From Allobosea robiniae (GTDB lineage: Bacteria; Pseudomonadota; Alphaproteobacteria; Rhizobiales; Beijerinckiaceae), in NCBI RefSeq assembly GCF_900102525.1, contig NZ_FNBZ01000003.1, positions 551,182 through 615,181 of the forward strand: DNA of 64,000 nt. The letters are read 5' to 3'. The position numbers and the translations under genes were made by a program. Positions 53,869-62,593 of this stretch are shown piece by piece. The stretch's first letter is position 1. Each line of letters opens with the position of its first letter. The notes beneath the pieces were generated by a model. It was not told where the DNA came from. It made no database searches and saw nothing but the letters and a program-made list of their open reading frames with translations.

Positions 53869-55022
53869 ATGACGCGTTCCATGACCAGAATATCGAGCGC
53901 CGCGCCGCTGGTTCGGTGGTTCATCTCCTCCGCGACGCTGACCGTTCCCCAGGCGGCCGGCCCTGTCGCCTTCGCGCTGGTCGCCCTTGCTCTTACGGGC
54001 GACACCAGCGGGGGGCGGGGATGATCCTGGCGATGACGCTGGCCCAGGTCGCCGGCGCCATCCCGATCACCCGGGCGGGGCGGGGCCTGCCGCCGACGAC
54101 CTTCCTGCGCCTGCTGGTGATCTTCCGTACGGCCGCCCTCGTCGCCGTCGCCCTGCTGGCGCATTACGCGGCACCCTTCATCTGGCTGGTGGCGTTCTCG
54201 GCGCTCGCGGGGGCCGTGAACGGCGCGGCCTTCGGATATCTGCGGACCGTTCTCAACCAGCTCGCACCACCGGCGAAGCTGCCGAGAGCGCTCGGCATCG
54301 CGGCCACGCTCAACGAGGTGACGTTCGTCCTGGCTCCCGTGGCGGCTTCCGGGCTGGGCACCCTGTCGCCCGTGTTCGCCGTTCTGGTCATCGCCGCCCT
54401 CGGCGCGATTCCGGCCCTGCTCGTTCCAACCGTCGGGTCGATCGCGACGGAGGAGATGCATCAGGCCGATGCCTCGATCATCAGCCCGGCGATCCTGCTC
54501 TGGCTGATCTGCGCGGCGGCGGGCAGCTCGACCGTGGCGGCGCTGGAGATCGGCGCGGTCGCGCTCGCGCTGCATTTCGGCTACGCGCCCGCCCTGGCGA
54601 TCCTTTTCACCGTCCCGCTCTGTATCGCCTCGGTGCTCGGCGGCGTCTGGGTCAGCGTCCGCAACCGCATGGGGAGCCGCCGCGCCGTCCTGATCCAGCT
54701 GATGATCATGACGGCCGGTGCCATCCTCGCCGCATTGCAGATATCGATGACGGTCACGGTCCTTGGCGCGGTGCTGATCGGCGGGGTCCTGGCCCCGCTC
54801 GGCACCTATTATTCGCTTGTCCTCGATTCCCTCGCGCCTCCCAGGAAGCGGCCCGAGGTCTTCGCTCTGCTGCGGACGGCGAATGCCATCGGCATCATCA
54901 TCGCCAGCGCAGTCATGACGGCCGTCTCGCTGTCGACGGCCCTGATTGTGGTGAGCTGCCTGATGGTCACGGTCGTACTCGTCGTCGCCGCCTCCTCGCC
55001 ACGGAACCGGGACGCGCGATAG
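53869..55022 (+). pseudogene. MFS transporter interrupted by a frameshift in a G-run
   Basis: The first segment, starting MTRSMTRISSAAPLVRWFIS at 53869 (or 53881), contains the first membrane helix and reads to a TGA at 54022-54024. The rest of a 12-helix-type transporter continues in another frame from GMILAMTLAQVAGAIPI to the stop at 55022. The switch falls at a run of six G followed by CGGGG (54010-54020), and adding one G would restore SGGAGMILAM. This is either a sequencing error or a true frameshift. Translation from the ATG at 54021 would give a protein lacking the first helix. The end of the gene contains the ku1 promoter. No substrate inferred. Confidence 0.75.
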
Positions 55023-55027
55023 CCGTT
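55003..55027 (+). promoter_or_regulatory. EcfG-type stress promoter of ku1
   Basis: GGAAC, 16 bases, CGTT: an exact match to the general-stress sigma-factor pattern, 44 bases before the ku1 ATG and inside the last codons of the MFS gene. Confidence 0.65.
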
Positions 55028-55070
55028 GATCTCGAACGTCCCGCATGCGCGCAATCCCCAGGGAACATTC

Positions 55071-55907
55071 ATGGCGCCGCGAGCAATCTGGAAGGGCATC
55101 CTCAAGGTCGCAGAAGTCACGTGCCCGGTGGCGCTCTACACCGCCGCGTCGACCAGCGAGCGCATCTCCTTCCACACGCTGAACCGCAAGACCGGCCATC
55201 GCGTCCATCGCCAGTTCATCGACGCTGTCACGGGCAAGCCGGTCGAGAAGGAAGACCAGGTCAAGGGATATGATCGCGGCGATGGCGACTACATCATGCT
55301 GGAGCCGGAGGAGATCGCCGAGGCTATTCCCGAAAGCGACAAGACACTCGACGTCGCGACCTTCCTGCCTTGCGACGAGATCGACGACCTGTTCTTCGAC
55401 CGGCCTTATTATGTGACGCCGAGCACGCCCGTCGCGACCGAGGCCTTCGCTCTGATCCGCGAGGTCATGGCGAGCCGGGAGGCTGCCGCCCTGGCGCGCA
55501 CCGTGATCTTCCGGCGGATGCGCTCGATCCTGATCCGGCCGCACGATGCCGGGATGATCGCGACGACCCTCAATTTCGACTATGAGGTGCGTCCCGTGGA
55601 GAGCGCCTTCGACGACATCCCGAAGCTGAAGATCGAGGGCGAGATGCTGGAGCTCGCCGAGCACATCATTCGGACCAAGGCCGGCCGCTTCGACCCCAAG
55701 GCCTTCGAGGATCGCTACGAGACTGCACTGGCCGAACTGGTCAAGGCGAAGATCGAAGGCCGCAAGATCAAGCCGATGAAGCGGAGCGAGCCCGCCAAGG
55801 TCGTCAATCTGCTCGACGCTCTCAGGCAGAGCGCCAAGCCTGGCAAAAGCGGCAAATCGGCCGACAAGCCGTCGGCCAAGGCCGAGCCGCGGCGCAAGGC
55901 GGGCTGA
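55071..55907 (+). CDS. ku: Ku DNA end-binding protein (copy 1)
   Basis: A 278-residue bacterial Ku: APRAIWKGILKVAEVTCPVALYTA at the start in order, ISFHTLNRKTGHRVHRQFIDAVTGKPVEKEDQVKGYDR, then the beta-barrel and a C-terminal helical region with a basic Lys/Pro/Ala tail (SAKPGKSGKSADKPSAKAEP). It encircles DNA ends and recruits LigD in non-homologous end joining. AGGGA precedes the ATG at 55071. Its stop codon directly abuts the stop of the convergent second ku gene with no base between. An EcfG-type promoter lies upstream. Confidence 0.96.
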   Translation: MAPRAIWKGILKVAEVTCPVALYTAASTSERISFHTLNRKTGHRVHRQFIDAVTGKPVEKEDQVKGYDRGDGDYIMLEPEEIAEAIPESDKTLDVATFLPCDEIDDLFFDRPYYVTPSTPVATEAFALIREVMASREAAALARTVIFRRMRSILIRPHDAGMIATTLNFDYEVRPVESAFDDIPKLKIEGEMLELAEHIIRTKAGRFDPKAFEDRYETALAELVKAKIEGRKIKPMKRSEPAKVVNLLDALRQSAKPGKSGKSADKPSAKAEPRRKAG

Positions 55908-56693
55908 TCACTTCCGCGGTTCGAGGCTGCGCTTGAGCGCGTCCATGATACTGATGACATTGCCTTCGCTGGCGGCCGGTGCGGCTTTTCGGGCCGGTTT
56001 GCGGCCCTTCTGCTTGGCCTTGATGATATCCAGCAATTCCTCCTGAACCGGATCCTGCACGAGCTCCGGCGACCAGTCCTTCGTGCGCGAGACGATCAGC
56101 TTCTCCATGAGCGCGCGCATATCGGGCTCCGGCTTGGCTTTCCCGATGTCGGTGAAATAGTCCCCCTCGTCACGGACCTCGTCGCCATAACGCAGCGTCC
56201 ACAGCACGATGCCCCTGTCGCGCGGCTCCAGCAGCACAGCCCGTTCGCGCCGGTAGAGCACGACGCGGGATATGCCGACCGTCCTGGTCGATTTCATCGC
56301 CTCGCGGATTACGGAAAAGGCTTCGTCGCCGATCTTGCCGTCCGGCACGAGGTAATGCGGCGTATCGTACCAGATCCAGCCGACGGAGGAGCGCGGCGCG
56401 AAGAGTTCGATATCGATGGTGCGCGTGCTGTCCAGCGCCACGGCGTCGAGCTCGTCGTCATCCAGCATGACGTAGTCGTCGTCGCCTTTGGGATAGCCCT
56501 TGACCTCGTCGTCATCGCTGACTGGCTTGCCGGTGACCGCATCGACGAAGCGGCTCTGGATGCGATGTCCCGTCTTGCGGTTCAGCGTGTGAAAACGGAC
56601 TTTCTCGCTCTCGGAGCGTGCCGGCATCATCGCCACCGGGCAGGTCACGAGCGAGAGCTTGAGATAGCCTTTCCAGAATGTCCGTTGCGCCAT
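55908..56693 (-). CDS. ku: Ku DNA end-binding protein (copy 2)
   Basis: A 261-residue Ku paralogue: AQRTFWKGYLKLSLVTCPVAM, VRFHTLNRKTGHRIQSRFVDAVTGKPVSDDDEVKGY in order, an acidic segment DDDYVMLDDDELDAV, and a basic tail. It differs enough from copy 1 to suggest an old duplication and possibly a heterodimer, as proposed for rhizobial Ku pairs. GGAGAGG precedes the ATG at 56693. It follows ligD on the same strand (67 bases), but a perfect EcfG-type promoter in the gap (56718-56742) can drive it alone. Confidence 0.96.
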   Translation of the reverse strand: MAQRTFWKGYLKLSLVTCPVAMMPARSESEKVRFHTLNRKTGHRIQSRFVDAVTGKPVSDDDEVKGYPKGDDDYVMLDDDELDAVALDSTRTIDIELFAPRSSVGWIWYDTPHYLVPDGKIGDEAFSVIREAMKSTRTVGISRVVLYRRERAVLLEPRDRGIVLWTLRYGDEVRDEGDYFTDIGKAKPEPDMRALMEKLIVSRTKDWSPELVQDPVQEELLDIIKAKQKGRKPARKAAPAASEGNVISIMDALKRSLEPRK

Positions 56694-56717
56694 GGAAGCC
56701 TCTCCGATCGGACGCGA

Positions 56718-56742
56718 AACGCATCGGCTGCCTATCCGTTCC
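56718..56742 (-). promoter_or_regulatory. EcfG-type stress promoter of ku2
   Basis: On the minus strand GGAAC, 16 bases, CGTT, ending 25 bases before the ku2 ATG in the 67-base gap after ligD. Exact match to the consensus. Confidence 0.65.
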
Positions 56743-56760
56743 GATGCTGTCGCGCGCAGG

Positions 56761-59379
56761 TCAGGAACGGCCGAGCTTCCTGATCGCCTCCGCGAGAGGC
56801 CGCTCGGCTTCGTCATAGTCCGCCCAGGCCTTGCTCGCGGCCAGCAGCTTCGGAATGGCGCGGATCGTGAACCGGGCTGGGTCGAGCCCGACCTTCACCT
56901 GCGGCCAGGTCAGCGGCATCGAGACATGTGCTCCCGGTCTCGCGCGCGGCGATAATGGCGCAACCGCCGTCGCCATCCGGTCGTTGCGGAGATAGTCGAG
57001 GAAGATGCGCCCCTCGCGCAGGCGCTTGGCCATGTTCACGACATAGCGCTCGGGCTCGTCCGCTGCGATCTGCCCACAGACACGGCGGGCGAAGTCCTTG
57101 GCTGCCGGCCAGTCCGGGGCGCTGCGGCCGGGCTTCGCCAGCGGCGTCACGACATGGAGACCTTTGCCGCCGGTGGTCTTGCAGAAGCTGACGAGGCCGA
57201 GCGCATCGAGCCGCTCCTTCATCGTTTTGGCCGCAGCGATCACCGCATCGAAGGAAACGCCCGGTCCCGGATCGAGATCGAAGACCAGTCGCCCGGGAAC
57301 CTCGGGCTCGCCGGGCCGGCAGTTCCAGGGATGCAGTTCGATCCCGCCGATCTGGGCGGTCGCGATCAGGGCCTGGATCCGGTCGATCTGGAGATAGGGT
57401 TTCCTGTCGCCGGAAATCTTCACCAGCTCGAACAGGCTCGACGTTCCCAAACCGGCATGGCGCTGGAAGAAGATTTCGCCCTCGATCCCGTCGGGCGCCC
57501 TGAGCAGCGAGCAGGGCCGACCCTGGATATGCGGCAGCAGCCAGGCCCCGACGGTTTCGAAGTAGCGGGCGAGATCGAGCTTCGTGGCGGGCTCGCCGTC
57601 CTCGGCATCGGGCCAAAGCGGCTTGTCGGGGTTGGACAGGGGCACGCCGAGCACATCGACCCGGCCGCCGCGCGCTGACGCGGGATTCGGCGGGGTGGTC
57701 TTTGCTGCTGGCGCGGGCAGCTCGGTCTCGACCTCCGCCGCGGGCTTGTCCTCGCGCAAGCCCTTGAAGGCGGCCTGGCGGACCATGCCGTCGCCGGTCC
57801 AGCCTGCGAACTCGATCTCGGCGACAAGGGCGGGCTCGACCCAATGGACGCCGGCCGCTCGACGCGGGGCGCCTTTGCCGGTGAAAGGCGAGGTCTCGGC
57901 CTCATGCTCCTTGAGGCGCGGCAGCAGCTTTTCGACCTTGGCGGCGCCATAGCCGGTGCCGACCCGGCCGATATAGATGAAATGCGGACCGCGATGGACG
58001 CCGACGAGAAGCGAACGGAACTTACCCGCTGTGGTCGCCCAGCCGCCGATGACGACCTCGTGGCCGGCGCGGCATTTCGCCTTCGTCCATGTGTCACTGC
58101 GGCCGGAGATGTAGGGCGCATCGCCTTGCTTGGAGACGATACCCTCGAGCGACAGGCGGCAGGCGGATTTCAGAACCGCGTCGCCGCCGGTCTCGAAATG
58201 TTCGACATAACGGAGCGTGACGCCGTCGGCCGCGTCCCGTATCAGCGCAGCCAGTCTTTCCTTGCGGGCAAGGACTGGCAGCTTGCGCCAATCCTCGCCT
58301 TCGAGAAAGAGCAGGTCGAAGGCGAAGAAGACGAGGTTCTCGGTCTTCTCCTCTGACAGGGCGGCCTGAAGCGCAGCGAAATCCGGCGCACCATGGTCGT
58401 CGAGCGCAACGACCTCGCCATCGATGATGCAGTCTGGCAGCTTCTTGAACGCCTTGGCGACGGCACCGAACCTCCTGGTCCAGTCGAGCCCCTTGCGTGT
58501 CTTCAGCGTGACTTTCCCTGCGGCGGCGCGCGCCTGGATGCGGTAGCCGTCGAACTTGATCTCGTGGACCCAGCCCCTGCCTGCCGGCGGCCGCTCCACG
58601 CTCCGACAGAGCTGCGGTGGGACGAAGCTGGGCACATCGGCTGCCGCCGCCTTGCGCGCTTTCGGGCGGGCGGCCTCGGCCTTGTTGCGCACCGGCTTGC
58701 CTGCGCGCTTCTCGGCCGCCAAGCCGTGCTTGCTGTCCCAGACCGCATCTGCGTCGACCGCCTGCTCGGCCAGGAGGAAGGGCTTGGGCGAGCGCCCGCG
58801 TCCGGCCGCGATGGCCTTCATCGTCCGGCCCGAGGCCACGGAAGCGTCGCCCTTCAGGATCGCATCGCCATCGGAATCGACAGCATGGTCGTCGCGGTGC
58901 TTGATCAGCAGCCAGTTGGTGCGCTTGCCGCCGTCACGGTCGTGCTTCATCCGCACCAGCACGAAGCTGCCTTGCAGCCGCTTGCCGTCGAGCGTGAACT
59001 TGAGGTCGCCCTTCTCGAGCTGGCGCTGCGGGCTGAGCTTGCCTTCGGGCTCCCAATAGCCGCGATCCCAAAGCTGCACCGTGCCGCCGCCATATTGGCC
59101 TTTCGGGATCGTCCCCTCGAAATCGCCATAGGCAAGCGGATGGTCCTCGACCTCGACCGCGAGGCGCTTATCAGCGGGATCGAGCGAGGGGCCGCGTGTC
59201 ACCGCCCAGGACTTGAAGACACCGTCGAGTTCCAGCCGGAGATCATAGTGGAGACGCGTCGCGTCATGCTTCTGGATGACGAAGCGAAGGCGGTTTGAAG
59301 GAGCCACTGCGATCGAATCGCTCGGCTCCCTGGTCTTCTTGAAATCGCGCTTGGTGCGATAGATCTTCAGCTTTTCCAC
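56761..59379 (-). CDS. ligD: Multidomain DNA ligase D (phosphoesterase-ligase-polymerase)
   Basis: An 872-residue NHEJ enzyme with domain order PE-LIG-POL. The 3'-phosphoesterase domain spans about residues 15-190, with metal-site [13 protein letters not shown] (His38, His44, Asp46) and [11 protein letters not shown] (His80). The ATP-dependent ligase spans about 255-560, with nucleotidyl-transfer motif EIKFDGYR and Lys275 as the AMP site. The archaeo-eukaryotic primase-like polymerase spans about 590-865 ([25 protein letters not shown]). It trims, fills and seals ends held by Ku. The start is a GTG at 59379 with GGATGG upstream; no in-frame ATG is better. It lies upstream of ku2 on the same strand. 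No EcfG match was found directly before it. Confidence 0.96.
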   Translation of the reverse strand: MEKLKIYRTKRDFKKTREPSDSIAVAPSNRLRFVIQKHDATRLHYDLRLELDGVFKSWAVTRGPSLDPADKRLAVEVEDHPLAYGDFEGTIPKGQYGGGTVQLWDRGYWEPEGKLSPQRQLEKGDLKFTLDGKRLQGSFVLVRMKHDRDGGKRTNWLLIKHRDDHAVDSDGDAILKGDASVASGRTMKAIAAGRGRSPKPFLLAEQAVDADAVWDSKHGLAAEKRAGKPVRNKAEAARPKARKAAAADVPSFVPPQLCRSVERPPAGRGWVHEIKFDGYRIQARAAAGKVTLKTRKGLDWTRRFGAVAKAFKKLPDCIIDGEVVALDDHGAPDFAALQAALSEEKTENLVFFAFDLLFLEGEDWRKLPVLARKERLAALIRDAADGVTLRYVEHFETGGDAVLKSACRLSLEGIVSKQGDAPYISGRSDTWTKAKCRAGHEVVIGGWATTAGKFRSLLVGVHRGPHFIYIGRVGTGYGAAKVEKLLPRLKEHEAETSPFTGKGAPRRAAGVHWVEPALVAEIEFAGWTGDGMVRQAAFKGLREDKPAAEVETELPAPAAKTTPPNPASARGGRVDVLGVPLSNPDKPLWPDAEDGEPATKLDLARYFETVGAWLLPHIQGRPCSLLRAPDGIEGEIFFQRHAGLGTSSLFELVKISGDRKPYLQIDRIQALIATAQIGGIELHPWNCRPGEPEVPGRLVFDLDPGPGVSFDAVIAAAKTMKERLDALGLVSFCKTTGGKGLHVVTPLAKPGRSAPDWPAAKDFARRVCGQIAADEPERYVVNMAKRLREGRIFLDYLRNDRMATAVAPLSPRARPGAHVSMPLTWPQVKVGLDPARFTIRAIPKLLAASKAWADYDEAERPLAEAIRKLGRS

Positions 59380-59423
59380 GAAACACCATCCGATGCGAAC
59401 CCGCGGAGGGAGGTGAATGAAGA

Positions 59424-59699
59424 TCAGCCGGAGCCAGGCTCGATAAGACGAGCAGGCTTGGTCGACGGGAGAGCGCCGGAACCCGGCGTCGCCTCCGTGT
59501 TCGTCTGCGACTCCTGCGCATGGGGGCCGGCGGGAGGCGTGTGCCGGTCCTGCGCGCGCTGCTTCTGATTGCCCTCGGCAATGATCTTCGGACCCTTCAT
59601 CGCATCGTCAGCAGCGTTTTCGCGCTTTTCGGGCGGCCGCTGGTTCGGCTCGGTCGGGCCGTTGGTGCTGCCATTTCGCTCGTGGTGACGGTCGATCAT
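59424..59699 (-). CDS. Small hydrophilic, probably disordered protein
   Basis: A 91-residue protein with no hydrophobic segment, rich in Gln, Pro, Glu, Asn and Thr ([40 protein letters not shown]). AAAGGG precedes the ATG at 59699, which I prefer over an upstream start. A near-match to the EcfG pattern (GAAAC, 16 bases, CGTT, 59731-59755) lies upstream, in keeping with stress-induced disordered proteins of this class. Function unknown. Confidence 0.55.
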   Translation of the reverse strand: MIDRHHERNGSTNGPTEPNQRPPEKRENAADDAMKGPKIIAEGNQKQRAQDRHTPPAGPHAQESQTNTEATPGSGALPSTKPARLIEPGSG

Positions 59700-59771
59700 C
59701 GCATGCCCTTTCTGAAAGTGCTGCTGGAGCAACGCTCGCGCGCCCCGATCGTTTCGAAGAACAGCAAAAAT

Positions 59772-59795
59772 GCCCGGCTCCGGGCGGAGCCGGGC
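59772..59795 (-). terminator. Rho-independent terminator after the membrane protein gene
   Basis: A 10-bp stem, GCCCGGCTCC with GGAGCCGGGC, and a 4-base loop, followed on the minus strand by ATTTTTG. It lies 18 bases after the stop at 59813. Confidence 0.85.
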
Positions 59796-59812
59796 TACGC
59801 AACCTCGACCGA

Positions 59813-60682
59813 TCAGAGCGCCGGATCGCTCCGCAGGTTCTCGTCGCGATGCTCGCCGCCGAGCATGGCCGCCCAGGCCGCCGCCGCCGCACCGACCAGC
59901 AGCGCAGCCGCCGTCAGGAAGGCGGTCAGAACAGCAATCTTGCGCGCACGCTCCGCTGCCTGCTTGGCGGTTTCCTTGGCCTGCGAGATCCGGGCATAGG
60001 CATCGTCGATGCGCTTCTGCGCATCCTGCTCGCTGATGCCGGAACGCGCGGCGAGCCGCGAAGCAAGATAGTCCCGGTCACCTTGCTCGATCTTGCCGTT
60101 CTTCAGCGCGTTGATGAAGATCCTGGAGGCTTCGTCGCGCTCCTCTGCGGTCGGCGGCTGCTGACCATTCGCGCGCATGACATTGTCGAGCGCCATCGCG
60201 AGCGGGTCGATATTCTGCGAGACCAGTGATGCCGCGCCGGAGCTGGCGCTGGCGACGCCGCTGGCCGCCGTCTTCGCCGCACCGAACAGCGACGAGGTCG
60301 CGACGACGGTGATCAGCAGCGCGCCGGTCGCCCAGACGAGCAGGCCATGGGTGGCATCCCGCACCTTGCGTTCCTCGCCATTGGCATCGAAGCTCGGCTG
60401 GCGCATCCGCCCCGCGAGGTAGCCGCCGGCCATGGTCGCCGAAGCCATGACCCAGAGCGCCCACAGAGCGCCTGCAACCGCCAGCGCCGTGGCGCTGGAG
60501 CTCTTCTCGAAATCGGCGGAGACCATCGACAGGCCGATCGCCGAGCCGAAGACCGTCATGATGGTCGAGATGGCGGTCGCGATCACCGCGCCGCCGATGA
60601 TCGGCCCCCACTGCACATAGGAGTGGCTCTCCTTGTTGACGGTCACGGGGGCGACGACGACGTCCGTTCCAGACATGGACAT
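59813..60682 (-). CDS. Multi-pass membrane protein of unknown function
   Basis: A 289-residue protein with about four membrane segments: near 25-50 (WGPIIGGAVIATAISTIMTVFGSAIGLSMV region), 65-85 (ATALAVAGALWALWVMASA), 115-135 (GLLVWATGALLITVVATSSLFG) and a C-terminal one (IAVLTAFLTAAALLVGAAAAAW). Between the third and fourth lies a soluble helical part (PTAEERDEASRIFINALKNG, LAARSGISEQDAQKRIDDAYARIS) resembling a small helical regulatory domain. The ATG at 60682 has AGGA upstream. The frame continues far upstream as a shadow. It starts ten bases after a 24-residue membrane peptide gene, behind an EcfG-type promoter, so it is probably stress-induced. No family name certain. Confidence 0.8.
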   Translation of the reverse strand: MSMSGTDVVVAPVTVNKESHSYVQWGPIIGGAVIATAISTIMTVFGSAIGLSMVSADFEKSSSATALAVAGALWALWVMASATMAGGYLAGRMRQPSFDANGEERKVRDATHGLLVWATGALLITVVATSSLFGAAKTAASGVASASSGAASLVSQNIDPLAMALDNVMRANGQQPPTAEERDEASRIFINALKNGKIEQGDRDYLASRLAARSGISEQDAQKRIDDAYARISQAKETAKQAAERARKIAVLTAFLTAAALLVGAAAAAWAAMLGGEHRDENLRSDPAL

Positions 60683-60692
60683 GGGAGAATTC

Positions 60693-60767
60693 CTATCGAA
60701 GACCGAGGAATGACAGGATGGCCATGATGACCACCACGAGACCGACGAGGTAGATGATGCTGTCCAT
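60693..60767 (-). CDS. 24-residue single-helix membrane peptide
   Basis: The reading frame MDSIIYLVGLVVVIMAIL... ends FLGLR before TAG: one continuous hydrophobic helix with a short charged end. AGGAGGGG is ideally placed before the ATG. An exact EcfG-type promoter lies 36 bases upstream, and the 289-residue membrane protein gene follows ten bases downstream. I recall near-identical tiny proteins in other Rhizobiales. It may bind or stabilise a membrane partner, perhaps the next gene's product. Confidence 0.75.
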   Translation of the reverse strand: MDSIIYLVGLVVVIMAILSFLGLR

Positions 60768-60802
60768 GAGCCCCTCCTGCTGATGAGCGAAAGTGAGGGC
60801 GA

Positions 60803-60828
60803 AACGGCTGGCGCTGCGGATAGGTTCC
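60803..60828 (-). promoter_or_regulatory. EcfG-type stress promoter of the membrane-peptide operon
   Basis: On the minus strand GGAAC, 17 bases, CGTT, exact consensus, ending 36 bases before the 24-residue ORF. Confidence 0.65.
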
Positions 60829-60950
60829 TGAAGCTCTCGCGGCAGGACGGATCAATTGGTGATGGAGTCTGCGCTTCCTCACCGCCGGGGCGCAGGCCGT
60901 CACATCCGCGATGACGAGAGCCGGATGTCGGCGGTGCTATCGATGCCCGA

Positions 60951-61263
60951 ATGAAGGAGCAGGGCAGGGAGCGCGACGACGTCGAGCTTGTGCTGGCTCG
61001 TCTCCCGGAAGGCAGCAACCGTCGTGCTCCCGGCCGTGGTGAAGCATTACCTGGCGGCGATCGAGACGCTCGCCGAAACAGTCCGCGCCAACGCGGCGTT
61101 CGCAGCGGAATCAAAAACCGCCCTGCGCGACCTGATCGCGACAGTGACGGTTCATCCGGCCGAGGCCGGAACAGCTCCAGAGATTTTGATCGAAGGCCAC
61201 CTGACGAAGATGATCGGCGGCGATCATTTCCCCACCCGCCAAGCTTGGGGGAGGAGATGGTAG
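60951..61263 (+). pseudogene. C-terminal remnant of a large serine recombinase, frameshifted
   Basis: One frame from 60951 gives GRERDDVELVLARLPE. The next frame from about 61020 continues VVLPAVVKHYLAAIETLAETV and ALRDLIATVTVHPAEAGTAPEILIEGHLTKM. This order matches the C-terminal coiled coil and end domain of large serine recombinases (typical text: ALRxLIxxVxVHP). The catalytic resolvase domain is absent and a frame change is needed, so it is a decayed mobile-element relic. It marks this stretch as a former integration site. Similarity judged by eye. Confidence 0.5.
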
Positions 61264-61419
61264 CGGGAGAGGGACCTTGAAATTCGTCATAAGTATCTGA
61301 AATAAAAGCGGTACTCTTTGATGATTTCCATTCGAGGCCATCAGAAAGGCCAACTTTTCTCGCGCCTGCCCATGAACGCCACTGGACGATCCTGCGGCGA
61401 TATGGACAGATTGTCGCAC

Positions 61420-61571
61420 CTACAGCAATTCGTGGATAGCGTCGGCGTCGGCCTCCTCGCGCAGCCCTTTGAAGGGCGCGTGCAGCAGCTTGCCGTCCTC
61501 GGTCCAGACTCGAAACACGACCTCGGCCACCAGAGGGAGCTTGATCCATCCGGCCTCCTTGCGGCTCGGTA
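61420..61571 (-). pseudogene. C-terminal fragment of an ATP-dependent DNA ligase (LigD-type)
   Basis: Read on the minus strand from about 61571 to the TAG at 61420-61422 the frame gives LPSRKEAGWIKLPLVAEVVF, then RVWTEDGKLLHAPFKGLREE. This corresponds to the OB-fold end of the ligase domain in the intact ligD ([30 protein letters not shown]). No ligase catalytic part precedes it. It is the remnant of a second ligase gene close to the functional NHEJ cluster. Confidence 0.6.
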
Positions 61572-61592
61572 GCGCCCGCTGAAAAAATCGGC

Positions 61593-61997
61593 CTATGCGG
61601 CTTCGATCAAAACGGGAATGCCTTTGCGGAGCGAGTTGCTGACCATGCAGCTTTCCTTCGCCTTTTCGATGAGCAGGCGGGGATCGGTTCCGTCAATTAG
61701 CTCGCAGGCGACTGACATTGTCGCATTAGTCGTAAGCAGGGGCTCACCCTCTAGGCGCACCGTTACCGAAACTGTCAGACTGCGAATGCTGACGCCCAAA
61801 TCCTGAGCCACATATCGCAGGTCATTGCAGAAGCACCCCCCGAGGGCGAGCGCCAGCATCTGCGCACCGTTGAAGCCGAGACCCATGCCGCCGGCTTTTC
61901 CCTCAGGCCGATCTATGATGACGGTGTGGTTGCCGGCCCAGCCCAGCGCAGCCTCCGTCCCCGCGACGTTGCGAAGTTCAACGGTGACGGTGCCCAT
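61593..61997 (-). CDS. OsmC/Ohr-family protein
   Basis: A 134-residue OsmC-fold protein with the two expected peroxidatic cysteines: ALGGCFCNDL (Cys55, with an extra Cys57) and AKESCMVSNSL (Cys117). Members reduce organic hydroperoxides with a dithiol reductant in the cytoplasm. The CxC around the first cysteine is unusual for Ohr and closer to the YhfA/OsmC-like branch. It lies in the lower-GC accessory stretch without operon partners. The ATG at 61997 has GGA five bases upstream. Confidence 0.88.
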   Translation of the reverse strand: MGTVTVELRNVAGTEAALGWAGNHTVIIDRPEGKAGGMGLGFNGAQMLALALGGCFCNDLRYVAQDLGVSIRSLTVSVTVRLEGEPLLTTNATMSVACELIDGTDPRLLIEKAKESCMVSNSLRKGIPVLIEAA

Positions 61998-62141
61998 CGT
62001 CCGAAATCCTGTAGCGGCGGTCGTCCAAGGAGGGATGCACTATGAAACCCGGAATACCAAGGCCGCGTCCGCATCTTCCCGAGTCCCTGGAACGAAGCAT
62101 GCCGCAGTTTGCCGGCATTGTCCCAAGTGGGAGCGTTGGGC

Positions 62142-62354
62142 TTACACCCAAGCCTCATCGTCGTCATGCCGGGCTTCCCACTTCTCGATAGCTTCGATGA
62201 GGCTGATGATCTCGATCTCCTCAGGGGTGCCCGCTGCCGGGGTGCCGAGTTCAGCCACACGCTGGGCTGCTCTCTCATAGTCGTCGACGCATCGAACGAT
62301 TGCGCGCTTAGGGTCAGCTTCGCTGGCGCGGCTCGGTGAGAGGAATGAAAACAC
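62142..62354 (-). CDS. Small protein resembling the N-terminal segment of HigA (copy A)
   Basis: A 70-residue protein. Its central region CVDDYERAAQRVAELGTPAAG, then TPEEIEIISLIEAIEKWEA, matches the pattern found in the N-terminal part of HigA-type antitoxins ([N/D]-E-x-[Q/D]-Y-x-x-A, about 15 residues, G-T-x-E-x-x-E, a second helix ending x-E). The helix-turn-helix part is absent. The start is a GTG at 62354 with GGAGGG upstream. It lies nine bases after copy B, forming a two-gene operon of paralogues. Function unknown. Confidence 0.6.
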   Translation of the reverse strand: MFSFLSPSRASEADPKRAIVRCVDDYERAAQRVAELGTPAAGTPEEIEIISLIEAIEKWEARHDDDEAWV

Positions 62355-62363
62355 CTGTCCCTC

Positions 62364-62522
62364 CTATCCCTCGGCAGGAGCGGCCACGCTCGTCTCGTAT
62401 GCCACCATCGCGGCGGAAAGATCGAGGAAGGCGCTTTCGTCCCGCTCCTCGTCGGGAAGTTCGGCGATCGACTTCAATCGCGCGACGGCCTCCTGATATT
62501 GGTCCTCGTTCTCGATCATCAT
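62364..62522 (-). CDS. Small protein resembling the N-terminal segment of HigA (copy B)
   Basis: A 52-residue protein starting MMIENEDQYQEAVARLKSIA and continuing ELPDEERDESAFLDLSAAMVAYE: the same two-helix pattern as copy A and the copies at 63314 and 63788. GGAG precedes the tandem ATGs, and the 15-codon upstream extension is rejected. Helical and acidic, with no DNA-binding domain or toxin partner recognised. Upstream partner of copy A. Confidence 0.6.
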   Translation of the reverse strand: MMIENEDQYQEAVARLKSIAELPDEERDESAFLDLSAAMVAYETSVAAPAEG

Positions 62523-62593
62523 GAGACTTGCTCCATCTCCCGGACGTACGCCTTGCTGGTTTGCCAACCGGGTCGTCGAGGGAGTCTCGCCCT

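Noticed and set aside
60683..61549. N-terminal extension of the membrane-protein frame
   Set aside because: Arg/Ser-rich text without domain character that crosses the 24-residue ORF, the EcfG promoter and the recombinase and ligase remnants.
62042..62140. Plus-strand short frame starting MKPGIPRPRPHLP behind AAGGAGGG
   Set aside because: A good ribosome-like sequence, but the frame continues antisense through the HigA-N-like copy A, is Pro/Arg-rich and lacks any recognisable feature.
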